From Chryseobacterium shigense (GTDB taxonomy: Bacteria > Bacteroidota > Bacteroidia > Flavobacteriales > Weeksellaceae), in the NCBI RefSeq assembly GCF_014207845.1, contig NZ_JACHLC010000003.1:62001-126000 (forward strand): DNA of 64,000 nt, read 5' to 3'. Position numbers and translations under genes: made by a program. Shown one piece after another: positions 50,352-59,358 of the stretch. The notes beneath the pieces were generated by a model, which was not told the origin of the DNA, did no database searches, and saw only the letters and a program-made list of their open reading frames with translations. Numbering within the stretch: position 1 is the stretch's first letter; each line of letters opens with the position of its first letter.

Positions 50352-51587
50352 CTAATAATTCATTTTTCTCAGCTTGGGATTGGTACTCGCTACAAGAATA
50401 GCGACTAAAACCGTCATACTTCCCCCGAAGACTACAGAACGTACCACGCCTAGCAATTTTGCCATCAGTCCGCTTTCAAACTGCCCCATTTCATTACTCG
50501 ACATAATGAATATGGAGTTGACGCTCAATACACGTCCCCTGATGTTGTCAGGAGTTTTCAGCTGCACAATGGTTCCTCTGATTACCACTGAAATTCCATC
50601 CAGCATTCCGCTCATTACCAGGAAGATAAATGACAGCCAGTACAACTTGGATAACCCGAAGCCAATAATGCAAAGCCCGAATCCGGCAACAACTGCAAGA
50701 AGGATTTTTCCCTGATTTTTTCTTAACGGAACAAGCGCCAGAAGAGTAATGATGCACATAGAGCCTATATCTGAAGCGGCATTCAGAAGACCGAAGCCTT
50801 CCGCTCCGGCATCCAGGATGTCAGTGGCAAATACAGGGATCATAGCAACAGCCCCACCAAAAAGCACCGCAAACATATCAAGGCATAATGCCCCTAAAAT
50901 TTCTTTTGTTTTAAAGATATAAGAAATACCTTCACGCATACTTTCCACAACATTTACATTCTCTTTTTTATATTCGGAATGCTGCTGTTTCAGCTGCCAG
51001 AAGAATAATGAAGCAATAAATATCAGGGAAATAATAACAACCAAAGTCCATTTTACTCCGAAATAACCGATAAGAAGTCCGCCCACAGCATGTCCGCATA
51101 CGGAAGAGATCAGAAAAGTAGCCTGGTTCAGGGTTACTGCATTCGGGAGATTTTCCTTCTTTACAATTTTAGGGATCATTGACGGAACAATAGGTCCAAT
51201 GAAAGCTCTTGCAATTCCTGTGAAAAATATAACACCATAGATGAAATAGGTAATTTCGTGGCCGTTAAAATGCATCTCTACATTGAAAAATGCTGGAATC
51301 AACAAAAGACCGATCAGGAATATATAGGCATAATTGCAGATCAGAAGCAGTCTCTTTTTTTCGTTCATGTCAATAACATGGCCCGCATACAGTGCGCAGC
51401 TTACCGCCGGAATTACCTCCGAAAGCCCGATAAGGCCTATTGAAAATGGATCTTTTGTTAACTGATATACCCACCATCCCAGTAAAGTTGCGAGCATTCT
51501 GAAGGCTAAAACAATAAAAAATCTTCCCGTAAGAAGATTCCTGAATTCAACATTTTGCAATGTTTTTAACGGTGTAAAGGAAATCAT
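50352..51587 (-). CDS. MFS transporter (MFS_3/EntS-like exporter)
   Basis: 411 residues with twelve expected membrane helices. The layout matches the MFS_3 subgroup, which includes enterobactin exporter EntS and macrolide exporters: Y-Q-L-T-K-D-P-F-S-I-G-L-I-G-L-S-E near the first loop, H-V-I-D-M-N-E-K-K-R in the second, and the G-R-V-L-S-V-N-S motif after helix 10. Substrate unknown, perhaps a siderophore or a drug. The start is the ATG at 51587. An in-frame TTG two codons upstream lies within the promoter box. TATTTTTG ends 3 nt before this ATG, predicting a leaderless mRNA. Transcribed alone. Confidence 0.88.
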   Translation of the reverse strand: MISFTPLKTLQNVEFRNLLTGRFFIVLAFRMLATLLGWWVYQLTKDPFSIGLIGLSEVIPAVSCALYAGHVIDMNEKKRLLLICNYAYIFLIGLLLIPAFFNVEMHFNGHEITYFIYGVIFFTGIARAFIGPIVPSMIPKIVKKENLPNAVTLNQATFLISSVCGHAVGGLLIGYFGVKWTLVVIISLIFIASLFFWQLKQQHSEYKKENVNVVESMREGISYIFKTKEILGALCLDMFAVLFGGAVAMIPVFATDILDAGAEGFGLLNAASDIGSMCIITLLALVPLRKNQGKILLAVVAGFGLCIIGFGLSKLYWLSFIFLVMSGMLDGISVVIRGTIVQLKTPDNIRGRVLSVNSIFIMSSNEMGQFESGLMAKLLGVVRSVVFGGSMTVLVAILVASTNPKLRKMNY

Positions 51588-51590
51588 GCA

Positions 51591-51598
51591 CAAAAATA
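51591..51598 (-). promoter_or_regulatory. MFS promoter box, leaderless configuration
   Basis: The minus strand reads TATTTTTG-N3-ATG, with the ATG at 51587. Confidence 0.6.
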
Positions 51599-51680
51599 GC
51601 CCTAAATATTTATTTAAGGCTGTTTATATAGCGGTTTTTTAAATGATAAATCAAATAGGTCCCGAAAGATAAAATCTATT

Positions 51681-52043
51681 TTAGTCTGCCCTCAGTGAAC
51701 TGATCACGATAGCTGCAACACCCGCAGCACCAATTACGGCTGCACCTGCTGTTACTCTCGCTTTGGATCTGTCTTTTACGGCAGCTACATTGGATTTCGG
51801 GATAATTACTTCTGTACTGTCTTTTTTGCCTGTGGTTCCTATCAGGTTATCACCGTCAATATTTCGGAACAGCATTTTCTGCTTTGGAGAACCATCTTTC
51901 ATGGAAACAACGTACATTTTTCCAGCCTGAAGATTAGAATAATTGTTTTTAGAAACATCTTCGCTGTATTTTGTTGTGGCACAGGATGAAATTACAAATA
52001 AAGATGTGAGTAAAGATGATTTTAACAGTACAGATGCTTTCAT
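51681..52043 (-). CDS. small lipoprotein with C-terminal hydrophobic segment
   Basis: 120 residues, unrecognised. The signal peptide ends in a lipobox I-S-S-C-A, so the mature N-terminus is probably a lipid-modified Cys near residue 21. The middle has M-Y-V-V-S-M-K-D-G-S-P-K-Q-K-M-L-F, a short beta-rich stretch. The last 25 residues, A-G-A-A-V-I-G-A-A-G-V-A-A-I-V-I-S-S-L, are glycine/alanine-rich and hydrophobic and could be a second membrane helix. It is not part of an operon with GH3 or MFS that I can prove. Function unknown. Confidence 0.6.
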   Translation of the reverse strand: MKASVLLKSSLLTSLFVISSCATTKYSEDVSKNNYSNLQAGKMYVVSMKDGSPKQKMLFRNIDGDNLIGTTGKKDSTEVIIPKSNVAAVKDRSKARVTAGAAVIGAAGVAAIVISSLRAD

Positions 52044-52061
52044 TATTATTTTTTATTTTTT

Positions 52062-52069
52062 CAAATTTA
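52062..52069 (-). promoter_or_regulatory. -7 promoter element of the small lipoprotein gene
   Basis: The minus strand reads TAAATTTG (TAnnTTTG), ending 18 nt before the ATG at 52043. Confidence 0.45.
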
Positions 52070-52112
52070 TAATTTTTTTCGAATATATGTTTTTGGAATT
52101 GAAAAAATATCT

Positions 52113-53612
52113 TTAAAGTTTGTAAATTTCCAATAGATCTGCAATTTTTCTGTCATTCGCAAGTCTGGGTATTTTATTTTGGCCTCCCAATTTACCCTGG
52201 GATTTTGCATACTCATGGAAAGCATTCTTTTTTAGTCCGGTAATATGAAGCACCTGAAGAATATTTCCCGTAATGAGATCATCATAATATGTATTTCTCT
52301 CTCTAAGCTGGCGGTCCAGTTCATTTCTGAATAACTCTAAATTTTCAGGCTCTTTTTCAAATTCTATCATCCATTCATGATACGGAAGTCCTTCTTTAGG
52401 ATTTACCTGTGGAGCAAGATGGAATTCCGTGATCTGTGCAGGATGCTTTTCCAAAGCAGCTTTCATGGCTTCTTCAACTTCAAAGGCGATTACATGCTCT
52501 CCAAAGGCAGACGTGAAATGTTTCGTTCTTCCGCTTACCAGGATTCTGTACGGCTCCTTATCTATGAACCTTACAACATCACCTATTGAATAAGCCCACA
52601 AACCTGAATTGGTGGTAAGGATAAGTGCATAATCTTTGTGGAGTTCTACATCTTTTAAAGTCAATCTTCTGGCATTGGGTTTACCGTATTCTTCCAGAGG
52701 AATAAATTCATAGAAAATTCCGTGATCCGTTAAAAGAAGCAGCCCCTCTTTCATATAGTCGTCCTGAAAAGCAAAAAATCCTTCAGATGCCGGAAAAGTT
52801 TGGATAATATCAACTTTCCCGCCCAGTAGTTCATTCATTTTATCCCGGTATGGCTCATAATTGACGCCCCCGGTAACAAGAAGCTGCAGATTGGGGAATA
52901 ACTGTTTGATCTTCTTTCCGTGTTTCTCAGTAAGTTTCTCAAAATACATAATCAGCCACGGCGGGATTCCTGAAATAAGCGTCATGTTTTCATGTTCCGT
53001 TTCTTCAATGATCTTGTCAACTTTGGCCTCCCAATCCTCCATAATATTGGTATTCCAGCTCGGAAGACGGTTTTTTTGAAGGTAGGCCGGAATATGATGG
53101 GCTACGATTCCTGAAAGACGTCCTGTTTTTATGCCAAAGACTTCTTCCAGTTCAGGGCTTCCCTGGAGAAAGATCATTTTTCCGTTCACAAAATCTGCAT
53201 TATTTTTCTTTGCAATATAATGAAACAGTGCGCTTTGGGCTCCCGCAACCTGAAACGGCATTCCTTCCTTTGAGATCGGAATATATTTCGAGCCTGAAGT
53301 TGTGCCTGAAGTTTTTGCAAAATATTCAGGAGTTTCGGTCCAGAGAATATTGGCCTGTCCTTTTTTTACCCTTTCGATGTAAGGTTTCAGATCTTCATAA
53401 TCTGCAACGGGAACCTTATCCTGGAACTCCTTAACAGATTGTATATTTTCAAAATCATGTTCCCTTCCGAAAAGGGTTTTCTGAGCTGTTTTTACTAAGG
53501 ACAGCAAAAGAGCTTCCTGATTTCTCACTGAGTTTTTTTTGAATTCCCCGGTTTTCCGGACATGTTTTTTTGCCCAGATCAATGCCGCATTTTTCTTGAA
53601 GAAGTTTAACAT
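52113..53612 (-). CDS. GH3 auxin-responsive-promoter family acyl-acid amido synthetase
   Basis: 499 residues, cytoplasmic. The plant GH3 enzymes adenylate hormones such as jasmonate or auxin and join them to amino acids. The bacterial versions are related in sequence, with unknown substrates. ATP-binding motifs are visible: SGTTSGSKYIPIS, LLVTGGVNYEPY, FPASEGFFAFQ and LTTNSGLWAYSIGDVVRF, followed by VSGRTKHF. They lie in the family order. It may make an acyl-amino acid or a related amide. It is transcribed alone from a TAAATTTG box 4 nt before the ATG, i.e. leaderless. Confidence 0.9.
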   Translation of the reverse strand: MLNFFKKNAALIWAKKHVRKTGEFKKNSVRNQEALLLSLVKTAQKTLFGREHDFENIQSVKEFQDKVPVADYEDLKPYIERVKKGQANILWTETPEYFAKTSGTTSGSKYIPISKEGMPFQVAGAQSALFHYIAKKNNADFVNGKMIFLQGSPELEEVFGIKTGRLSGIVAHHIPAYLQKNRLPSWNTNIMEDWEAKVDKIIEETEHENMTLISGIPPWLIMYFEKLTEKHGKKIKQLFPNLQLLVTGGVNYEPYRDKMNELLGGKVDIIQTFPASEGFFAFQDDYMKEGLLLLTDHGIFYEFIPLEEYGKPNARRLTLKDVELHKDYALILTTNSGLWAYSIGDVVRFIDKEPYRILVSGRTKHFTSAFGEHVIAFEVEEAMKAALEKHPAQITEFHLAPQVNPKEGLPYHEWMIEFEKEPENLELFRNELDRQLRERNTYYDDLITGNILQVLHITGLKKNAFHEYAKSQGKLGGQNKIPRLANDRKIADLLEIYKL

Positions 53613-53616
53613 GCCT

Positions 53617-53624
53617 CAAATTTA
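53617..53624 (-). promoter_or_regulatory. GH3 promoter box, leaderless configuration
   Basis: The minus strand reads TAAATTTG-N4-ATG. Confidence 0.6.
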
Positions 53625-53671
53625 TAAATAAGTATAGAATATGAAATCATTTTAAACAGGATGCCATAAAA

Positions 53672-53696
53672 AAACCGGTGAATATTCCACCGGTTT
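53672..53696 (-). terminator. terminator after the KDGTPDKRYK-repeat gene
   Basis: A 9-bp stem (53672-53680 with 53688-53696), then a T tract on the minus strand. Confidence 0.8.
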
Positions 53697-53738
53697 CTTC
53701 GAAATTTGATTATGAAAATAACAACTATATGTTAAAGT

Positions 53739-53984
53739 TTACTTGCTTGCTTTATATCTTTTGTCTGGAGTACCGTCTTTTTTAAGATGTTTGTTTTCTT
53801 TATACCTTTTGTCGGGTGTTCCGTCCTTTTTCATCTTTGCTGCAGGTTTTGCAGTTTTAGCTTCGGGAGCTTTTACTGTTTTTGTAGTTTGATGAGATGC
53901 TGCAGTACTTGCCGGAGCAGTCTGCTGTGCGGTTGCAAATCCCAGTCCTAGGGCCAGTGACATTGCTGTTAATAATTTTTTCAT
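53739..53984 (-). CDS. small secreted basic protein with two KKDGTPDKRYK repeats
   Basis: 81 residues. It has a signal peptide (MKKLLTAMSLALGLGFATAQ), a Thr/Ala/Lys-rich linker and then two copies of the 11-residue unit K-K-D-G-T-P-D-K-R-Y-K, separated by E-N-K-H-L. The protein is very basic after cleavage. I recognise the repeat as typical of small flavobacterial secreted proteins of unknown role. The unit is rich in Lys, Arg and Asp and could bind metal or polyanion, which is only inference. It has its own terminator and no operon partners. Confidence 0.7.
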   Translation of the reverse strand: MKKLLTAMSLALGLGFATAQQTAPASTAASHQTTKTVKAPEAKTAKPAAKMKKDGTPDKRYKENKHLKKDGTPDKRYKASK

Positions 53985-54113
53985 GAGATGTACTGTTTAT
54001 TTTTCTTAAGTAAAGGTATACAAAAAACAGGCTGAAAAATCTGCATTTTTAATACTTAACTAAAGTTTATTACTGCTTAAAAAAAACTTAAACAAGAATC
54101 TTTAAGACAAAAT

Positions 54114-54142
54114 AAGCCTGCTTCCGTTGAAGAAGCAGGCTT
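54114..54142 (-). terminator. terminator of the S-D-rich lipoprotein gene
   Basis: An 11-bp stem AAGCCTGCTTC/GAAGCAGGCTT (54114-54124 with 54132-54142) with a 7-nt loop, and T-rich on the minus-strand side. Confidence 0.75.
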
Positions 54143-54166
54143 TCTTTATAATGATGAATAGTTGAT

Positions 54167-54559
54167 TTAACGTGTACAGTTGGCAGTCCAGGTTTTACCG
54201 TCCTTGATATACAGAATCTTCAATTCATTATTGTCAATTCTTATATAAGAGGTAGCGCTGGATCCTACCATTACAAGGGTGTGGTCACCCTGCTGCTGAA
54301 ATTCTACTCCGTTAAGATCCGGAATACCGTTGGAAAATGCAAAATTATATTTTGTACCGCTCGCGATCTTGGTTACAAATACACTTCCATTGTCTGTACT
54401 GTTATTGGTAGATCCGTCATTGTAAGAAATGCTTCCTTTGTAAGTTCCTGCAAAGAAGTCATTGTTTACAGGATCGTCGTCATCACTGCACGATGTAAAT
54501 GATAATGCGGTTACAAAGACCAGCATAAAGAGTCCTAAAATTTTGATTGCTTTTTTCAT
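54167..54559 (-). CDS. surface lipoprotein, small, Ser-Asp-rich start
   Basis: 130 residues, not recognised as a named family. The signal peptide ends L-S-F-T-S-C, and the next residues S-D-D-D-D match the acidic export signal that sends Bacteroidetes lipoproteins to the outside of the outer membrane. The rest is a small beta-rich domain (F-A-G-T-Y-K-G-S-I-S-Y, T-L-V-M-V-G-S-S, then L-K-I-L-Y-I-K-D-G-K-T-W) that may be lipocalin-like, only a guess. The terminal Cys in TANCTR may pair. Single gene with a strong hairpin terminator. Confidence 0.65.
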   Translation of the reverse strand: MKKAIKILGLFMLVFVTALSFTSCSDDDDPVNNDFFAGTYKGSISYNDGSTNNSTDNGSVFVTKIASGTKYNFAFSNGIPDLNGVEFQQQGDHTLVMVGSSATSYIRIDNNELKILYIKDGKTWTANCTR

Positions 54560-54740
54560 AATGTTATTTCTTTAAAGTTCGATAGGGTAGAATTGCCAAA
54601 CACTGTGCCATGCCGAAATAATGGTATTTTTTTAACTTTAAATTAAATAAATTGGTAAAAAATTAAGATTTGGGTATGTATATGTTGTTTTTAATTATAT
54701 TTTTGGCAATTTGAAATTTCGGAAGGAAAAAAAATATCCA

Positions 54741-54748
54741 TATCTTTG
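54741..54748 (+). promoter_or_regulatory. -7 promoter element of mfd
   Basis: TATCTTTG (TAnnTTTG) lies 63 nt before the ATG at 54812. A TTTG at 54710 is too far away to be a good -33 box. Confidence 0.5.
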
Positions 54749-54811
54749 TATTAATCAAACGGTTTCGGAATACTCCCGAAATCGCTTTTGTCGTTTATAT
54801 CGTTACTACTT

Positions 54812-57800
54812 ATGCAGCTAAAACCTATCCGCGAAAAATTTCTTCCCGATCTGCTTCAGAAAGAGTTTGGAAAAGAAATCTTCATCCAATTAGAAAAAAG
54901 TCAGCATGTTTCCGTGAGAGGAAGTGCAGGGTCCTCAGTTTCCATTTTTGTTGCTGAACTCTTTTTAACGCAAAAGAAAACCGTTCTCTATCTGGTGGAT
55001 GATAAGGAAGATGCGCTGTATGCCAATACCGAAATGGAAGACCTGCTTGGAAAGGATAAGGTACTGTATTTCCCGGCAACTCACCTTGAGCCGTACCAGG
55101 TAGAGAAAACACAGAATGCCAATCTTGTACTCAGGACGGAGGTTTTGAATAAGATCAATTCCGGAAAATCACCTAAAGTTATTGTGGCTTATGCAGGGGC
55201 GCTTTCTGAAAAAGTTTTGAAAAAAGAAGACTTTAAAGCCATTTCGCATCATATAAAAGTGGGAGACCAGCTGGATTTTGATTTTGTGGATGAACTGCTG
55301 AATCACTATAATTTCCAGCAGGCAGATTTTGTTTCTGAACCGGGAGAATTCTCCGTAAGGGGTGGAATTGTTGATGTGTTTTCGTATTCCAATGAAAAGC
55401 CTTACCGTATCACTTTCTTTGGGAATGAAGTGGAAAGTATTAAGACCTTTGATATTGAAACACAGCTTTCCATAGATAAAATAAAAGACTTTCAACTGGT
55501 TTCCAATATGAACTTTTCAGTATCCGGAACCAGGGTTTCATTGCTTCAGCTGCTGGCTAAAGAAAGTTGTGTTGTATCCAGAAACGGAGCTGTCGGGATG
55601 CAGAAGATCAGGGCTTTTTATGAGAAATCATTGGAGAAATATGAAACGTTAAGTAAAGATATTGCCCACAGAACACCACAGGAACTTTTTATTTCAGATC
55701 AGGATTTTTTATTCGATTTCAAAAAATTTAAAACAGTTGATTTTGCAGGTATTACTATTGAAGGGCTTAAAGAAGTTACCGAAATAAAAGTTGAACAGCT
55801 TCCACAGCCTTCTTTCCACAAGAATTTTGAATTGCTGATAGAAGATATTGAGGAAAAGCAGAATGAAGGTTTTGATACCTGGATCTCTTTTTCTACAGAA
55901 AAACAAAAAGAAAGACTTGAATCCATATTTGAAGAGCTGGAGCATGAGCTTCCTTTTAAAAGTTTTAAATCCGAATTACACGAAGGCTTTGTAGATAATG
56001 ACCACAAGCTTTTAGTATATACGGATCACCAGATCTTTGACCGCTATCAAAGGTATAAAGCGAAAAATACCTTTGCAAAATCCGAACAGTTAACCCTGAA
56101 AGACCTGATGTCCCTGAAAATTGGAGACTATATTGCCCATATCGACCATGGAATTGGCAAGTTCATGGGGCTTGTCAAGGTAAACAATGACGGGAAAATC
56201 CAGGAATGTTTTAAACTTACTTACAAAAACGGGGACTTATTATATGTAAGTATCCACTCACTGCATAAAATTTCAAAATATAACGGTCCGGACGGAAAAG
56301 AAGTTGTATTGAGCAAATTAGGTTCTCCGGCCTGGAAATCTTTGAAACAGAAAACAAAGGCAAAAGTAAAACAGATCGCTTTTGACCTTATCAGGCTGTA
56401 TGCGGAAAGAAAAACAGCAAAAGGATTTGCCTATACACCGGATTCTTACCTGCAGAATGAGCTGGAAGCCAGTTTTATTTATGAAGATACTCCGGATCAG
56501 GAAAAAGCAACCATTGATGTAAAGCGTGATATGGAGGCGGAAACGGTTATGGACAGGCTGGTTTGTGGAGATGTAGGTTTCGGGAAAACAGAAGTTGCGA
56601 TCCGTGCAGCATTTAAAGCGGCAACAGATGGGAAGCAGGTTGCTGTATTGGTTCCTACCACTATTCTGGCGTTTCAGCATTACAGGAGCTTCAAGGAAAG
56701 GCTGAAAGATTTTCCCGTAAATGTCTCTTATGTAAACAGATTCAGGACAGCCAAGCAAAAATCAGAAGCTTTAGACGGTCTTAAAAACGGCAAAGTAGAT
56801 ATCATCATCGGAACACATCAGCTGGTAAGCACCTCTGTAAAGTTCAAAGATCTGGGATTGCTCATTATTGATGAAGAGCATAAATTCGGAGTTTCAGTGA
56901 AAGATAAACTGAAAACACTAAAGAATAATGTAGATACCCTTACATTGACTGCCACACCGATCCCGAGAACGCTTCAGTTTTCCCTGATGGCCGCAAGAGA
57001 TCTTTCGGTTATAAAAACACCACCGCCAAACAGGCAGCCGGTTGATACCCAGCTGATCGGTTTTAATGAAGAAACCCTGAGGGATGCTGTCTCTTATGAG
57101 CTTCAGAGAGACGGACAGGTATATTTCATCAATAACAGGATAGAAAACCTGAAAGATATTGCGGGACTTATCCAGAGACTTGTACCGGATGCAAGGGTTA
57201 TTACAGGGCACGGACAAATGGAAGGCAAACAGCTGGAAAAGAATGTCCTTGATTTTATGGAAGGAAAATACGACGTTCTTGTTTCCACAACAATCGTTGA
57301 AAGTGGAGTAGATGTTCCCAATGCCAATACAATATTTATCAATGATGCCCAAAAGTTTGGAATGGCAGATCTGCACCAGATGAGAGGAAGGGTAGGGCGA
57401 AGCAACAGGAAAGCTTTCTGTTACCTCATTACGCCTCCGTATGATATGATAACTTCTGATGCCAGGAAGCGTCTTGAAGCCATTGAGCAGTTCTCTGATT
57501 TAGGAAGCGGCTTCCAGATTGCTATGAAAGATCTTGAGATCCGTGGTGCAGGAGATCTTCTTGGTGCTGAACAAAGCGGTTTTATTAATGAGATGGGGTT
57601 TGAAACATACCAGAAGCTGATGCAGGAGGCTCTGGAAGAATTAAAAGATGATGCAGATTTTGAAAATCTGTTTGATAATGAAGAAGACAGGCAGAAGCTG
57701 TTCAAATCCGTAAAAGATGTCAATATTGATACCGACCTGGAGCTGATGCTTCCGGATTTCTATATTTCCAATACGGAAGAAAGATTGCTGCTGTATCAGA

Positions 57801-58180
57801 AAATTGCAGAGATTAATAATGAAAAGGATCTTCATCAGTTTGAACTTGAATTGATGGACCGTTTCGGAGCCTTACCGAAAGAAGCCATCAATTTATTAAA
57901 AAGTGTTGCGCTGAAATGGCTTGCTGCGGAAATAGGATTTGAAAAGATTGTAATGAAGAATGGTATATTTTTAGGATATTTCCCTGCGAATCCTCAGGAT
58001 AAGTTTTATCAGACAGACAGATTCAGGCATATCATTAGTTATTTAACACAAAATCCTGCGGAGGCCCAGCTTAAGGAAAAGATAGGTAAAGAAGGAAATC
58101 TGCTGATGATGAGAAAAGAAAAGGTGAAAAATGTGGATGAAGTTAATATTCTTTTAAAAACAATTATCGGACACAACTAA
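54812..58180 (+). CDS. mfd: transcription-repair coupling factor Mfd
   Basis: 1122 residues from the ATG at 54812; an in-frame TTG 24 nt upstream adds only eight residues. Mfd removes RNA polymerase stalled at DNA damage and recruits UvrA. The N-terminal UvrB-like domains come first (about 1-350), then the RNA-polymerase-interacting CarD-like domain (GDYIAHIDHGIGKF, about 440). The RecA-like translocase has Walker A GDVGFGKT (586-593) and DEEH (687-690), and GRVGRSNRKAFCYL lies in the second helicase domain. The TRCF C-terminal domain ends the protein. A perfect hairpin follows. Confidence 0.97.
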   Translation: MQLKPIREKFLPDLLQKEFGKEIFIQLEKSQHVSVRGSAGSSVSIFVAELFLTQKKTVLYLVDDKEDALYANTEMEDLLGKDKVLYFPATHLEPYQVEKTQNANLVLRTEVLNKINSGKSPKVIVAYAGALSEKVLKKEDFKAISHHIKVGDQLDFDFVDELLNHYNFQQADFVSEPGEFSVRGGIVDVFSYSNEKPYRITFFGNEVESIKTFDIETQLSIDKIKDFQLVSNMNFSVSGTRVSLLQLLAKESCVVSRNGAVGMQKIRAFYEKSLEKYETLSKDIAHRTPQELFISDQDFLFDFKKFKTVDFAGITIEGLKEVTEIKVEQLPQPSFHKNFELLIEDIEEKQNEGFDTWISFSTEKQKERLESIFEELEHELPFKSFKSELHEGFVDNDHKLLVYTDHQIFDRYQRYKAKNTFAKSEQLTLKDLMSLKIGDYIAHIDHGIGKFMGLVKVNNDGKIQECFKLTYKNGDLLYVSIHSLHKISKYNGPDGKEVVLSKLGSPAWKSLKQKTKAKVKQIAFDLIRLYAERKTAKGFAYTPDSYLQNELEASFIYEDTPDQEKATIDVKRDMEAETVMDRLVCGDVGFGKTEVAIRAAFKAATDGKQVAVLVPTTILAFQHYRSFKERLKDFPVNVSYVNRFRTAKQKSEALDGLKNGKVDIIIGTHQLVSTSVKFKDLGLLIIDEEHKFGVSVKDKLKTLKNNVDTLTLTATPIPRTLQFSLMAARDLSVIKTPPPNRQPVDTQLIGFNEETLRDAVSYELQRDGQVYFINNRIENLKDIAGLIQRLVPDARVITGHGQMEGKQLEKNVLDFMEGKYDVLVSTTIVESGVDVPNANTIFINDAQKFGMADLHQMRGRVGRSNRKAFCYLITPPYDMITSDARKRLEAIEQFSDLGSGFQIAMKDLEIRGAGDLLGAEQSGFINEMGFETYQKLMQEALEELKDDADFENLFDNEEDRQKLFKSVKDVNIDTDLELMLPDFYISNTEERLLLYQKIAEINNEKDLHQFELELMDRFGALPKEAINLLKSVALKWLAAEIGFEKIVMKNGIFLGYFPANPQDKFYQTDRFRHIISYLTQNPAEAQLKEKIGKEGNLLMMRKEKVKNVDEVNILLKTIIGHN

Positions 58181-58214
58181 AAGAATAAGTGGTTTGGAAT
58201 TTTAATCTGAAATA

Positions 58215-58250
58215 AAAAAGATCCGGAAATTGTAATTTCCGGATCTTTTT
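58215..58250 (+). terminator. rho-independent terminator after mfd
   Basis: A stem of up to 17 bp (58215-58231 with 58234-58250) with a very short loop and a T run. Confidence 0.92.
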
Positions 58251-58514
58251 TTTGACCTTTTGAATGTGTAACTTAAAAAAGGCTATCCTGAGGTAAACAG
58301 GAAGATAATTTCTAAAATCACGGAATAATGAGAAAAAATAATACGGAATCGGCTTCTGATATTGGGTTTGGAAGATGTATGCCGGGTAAAACAGGAAGAA
58401 AAATGATATTTTGTAGTAATAATTCTACTTTTCTGTACGATTAATTTTACAACATAATCGCTTTATTTATATGTGTTTAGATGGATATAAATGGTTTTTT
58501 ATATTTTTAATTCA
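58251..58514. other. intergenic region between mfd and the VGINT trio
   Basis: About 260 bp without a recognised gene. A 38-codon frame (58328-58444) has no recognisable motif or clear RBS, so it is not called. No strong hairpin was seen. Confidence 0.45.
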
Positions 58515-58522
58515 TACCTTTG
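58515..58522 (+). promoter_or_regulatory. -7 promoter element of the VGINT trio
   Basis: TACCTTTG (TAnnTTTG) lies 11 nt before the ATG at 58534. It supports that ATG over an earlier in-frame start at 58471. Confidence 0.6.
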
Positions 58523-58533
58523 CAGCCTTCATT

Positions 58534-59355
58534 ATGAAAAGAATTATGTATGGTTGCGCGGCCGGATTTTTATCCCTCCATAGTTACGCGCAGGTGGGAA
58601 TTGGAACATCTTCTCCCAAATCTATTCTCGATGTCAACGGGAAAACCACTTTAAGAAAAGAACTCAGAGTAGGCGGAACATCTGCCCAAATAGGGAATGC
58701 AGGACTGAACGGACAGGTTTTGGTTTCGCAGGGAGACGGATTGCCTCCGGTCTGGAAATCACTGAATGTTTCCTTTATGGAAGAAGGTCAGTACAAGCTT
58801 ATCAATTCATATTTATCTTCAGACCAGGCAGGAATTACCGATCTTTCGGATGGTATTGCAGCAGATAATATTTATAAAAACAATGTTGGAGATGATATTG
58901 CCGATACCTCAAAAGGTAAATGGTCTAAAATTACCGGACTTGAGAATAATTTTATTATCAAGAACGGGAAGAACAGGCTTACTTATCAGTTCCAGACAGG
59001 AATAGAGATGAAGGCCCCGAATGCAGCCGCTTCCCAGTCCGTTACTTTTACATGTGGGGTTTTCAGGAACGGAAAGCTGGTGGCAGTACGCCCTGACAAA
59101 GTTGTTTCAAACAATAATACAGAAAAATCTGGGATTCAGGATTATATTTTCACGCTTAACTATACGGAGCAGAATGTTCCGGTAGGAGCACAGAAACTTG
59201 AAGTGGCGTGCAGAAAAATCAACACATCCAATGTTAACTCCCAATTTACGGTAGGCCGTAATGTATCCGATACCAATACCGTTTCCAATGCATTTACCCT
59301 TGAATCTGTCATGAAGATAGATGTTATTGAATACGTTACCTATAAAAGCAATTAA
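58534..59355 (+). CDS. secreted VGIGT-motif protein 1 of a tandem trio
   Basis: 273 residues from the ATG at 58534. The signal peptide ends HSYAQ, followed at once by VGIGTSSPKSILDVNGK, the start typical of flavobacterial tail-fibre-like surface proteins. A shared WKSLNV block and, later, a Cys-bearing VTFTCGVFRNGKLVAVR motif align with the next two genes. There is no T9SS sorting domain. The gene starts a three-gene unit, with the next gene only 3 nt away. It may be a surface fibre or adhesin subunit. Function unknown. Confidence 0.65.
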   Translation: MKRIMYGCAAGFLSLHSYAQVGIGTSSPKSILDVNGKTTLRKELRVGGTSAQIGNAGLNGQVLVSQGDGLPPVWKSLNVSFMEEGQYKLINSYLSSDQAGITDLSDGIAADNIYKNNVGDDIADTSKGKWSKITGLENNFIIKNGKNRLTYQFQTGIEMKAPNAAASQSVTFTCGVFRNGKLVAVRPDKVVSNNNTEKSGIQDYIFTLNYTEQNVPVGAQKLEVACRKINTSNVNSQFTVGRNVSDTNTVSNAFTLESVMKIDVIEYVTYKSN

Positions 59356-59358
59356 TTA

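Noticed and set aside
58328..58444. Small 38-codon gene between mfd and the VGINT trio
   Set aside because: An open frame with a start and stop, but no RBS, no motif and no signal. Chance is likely.
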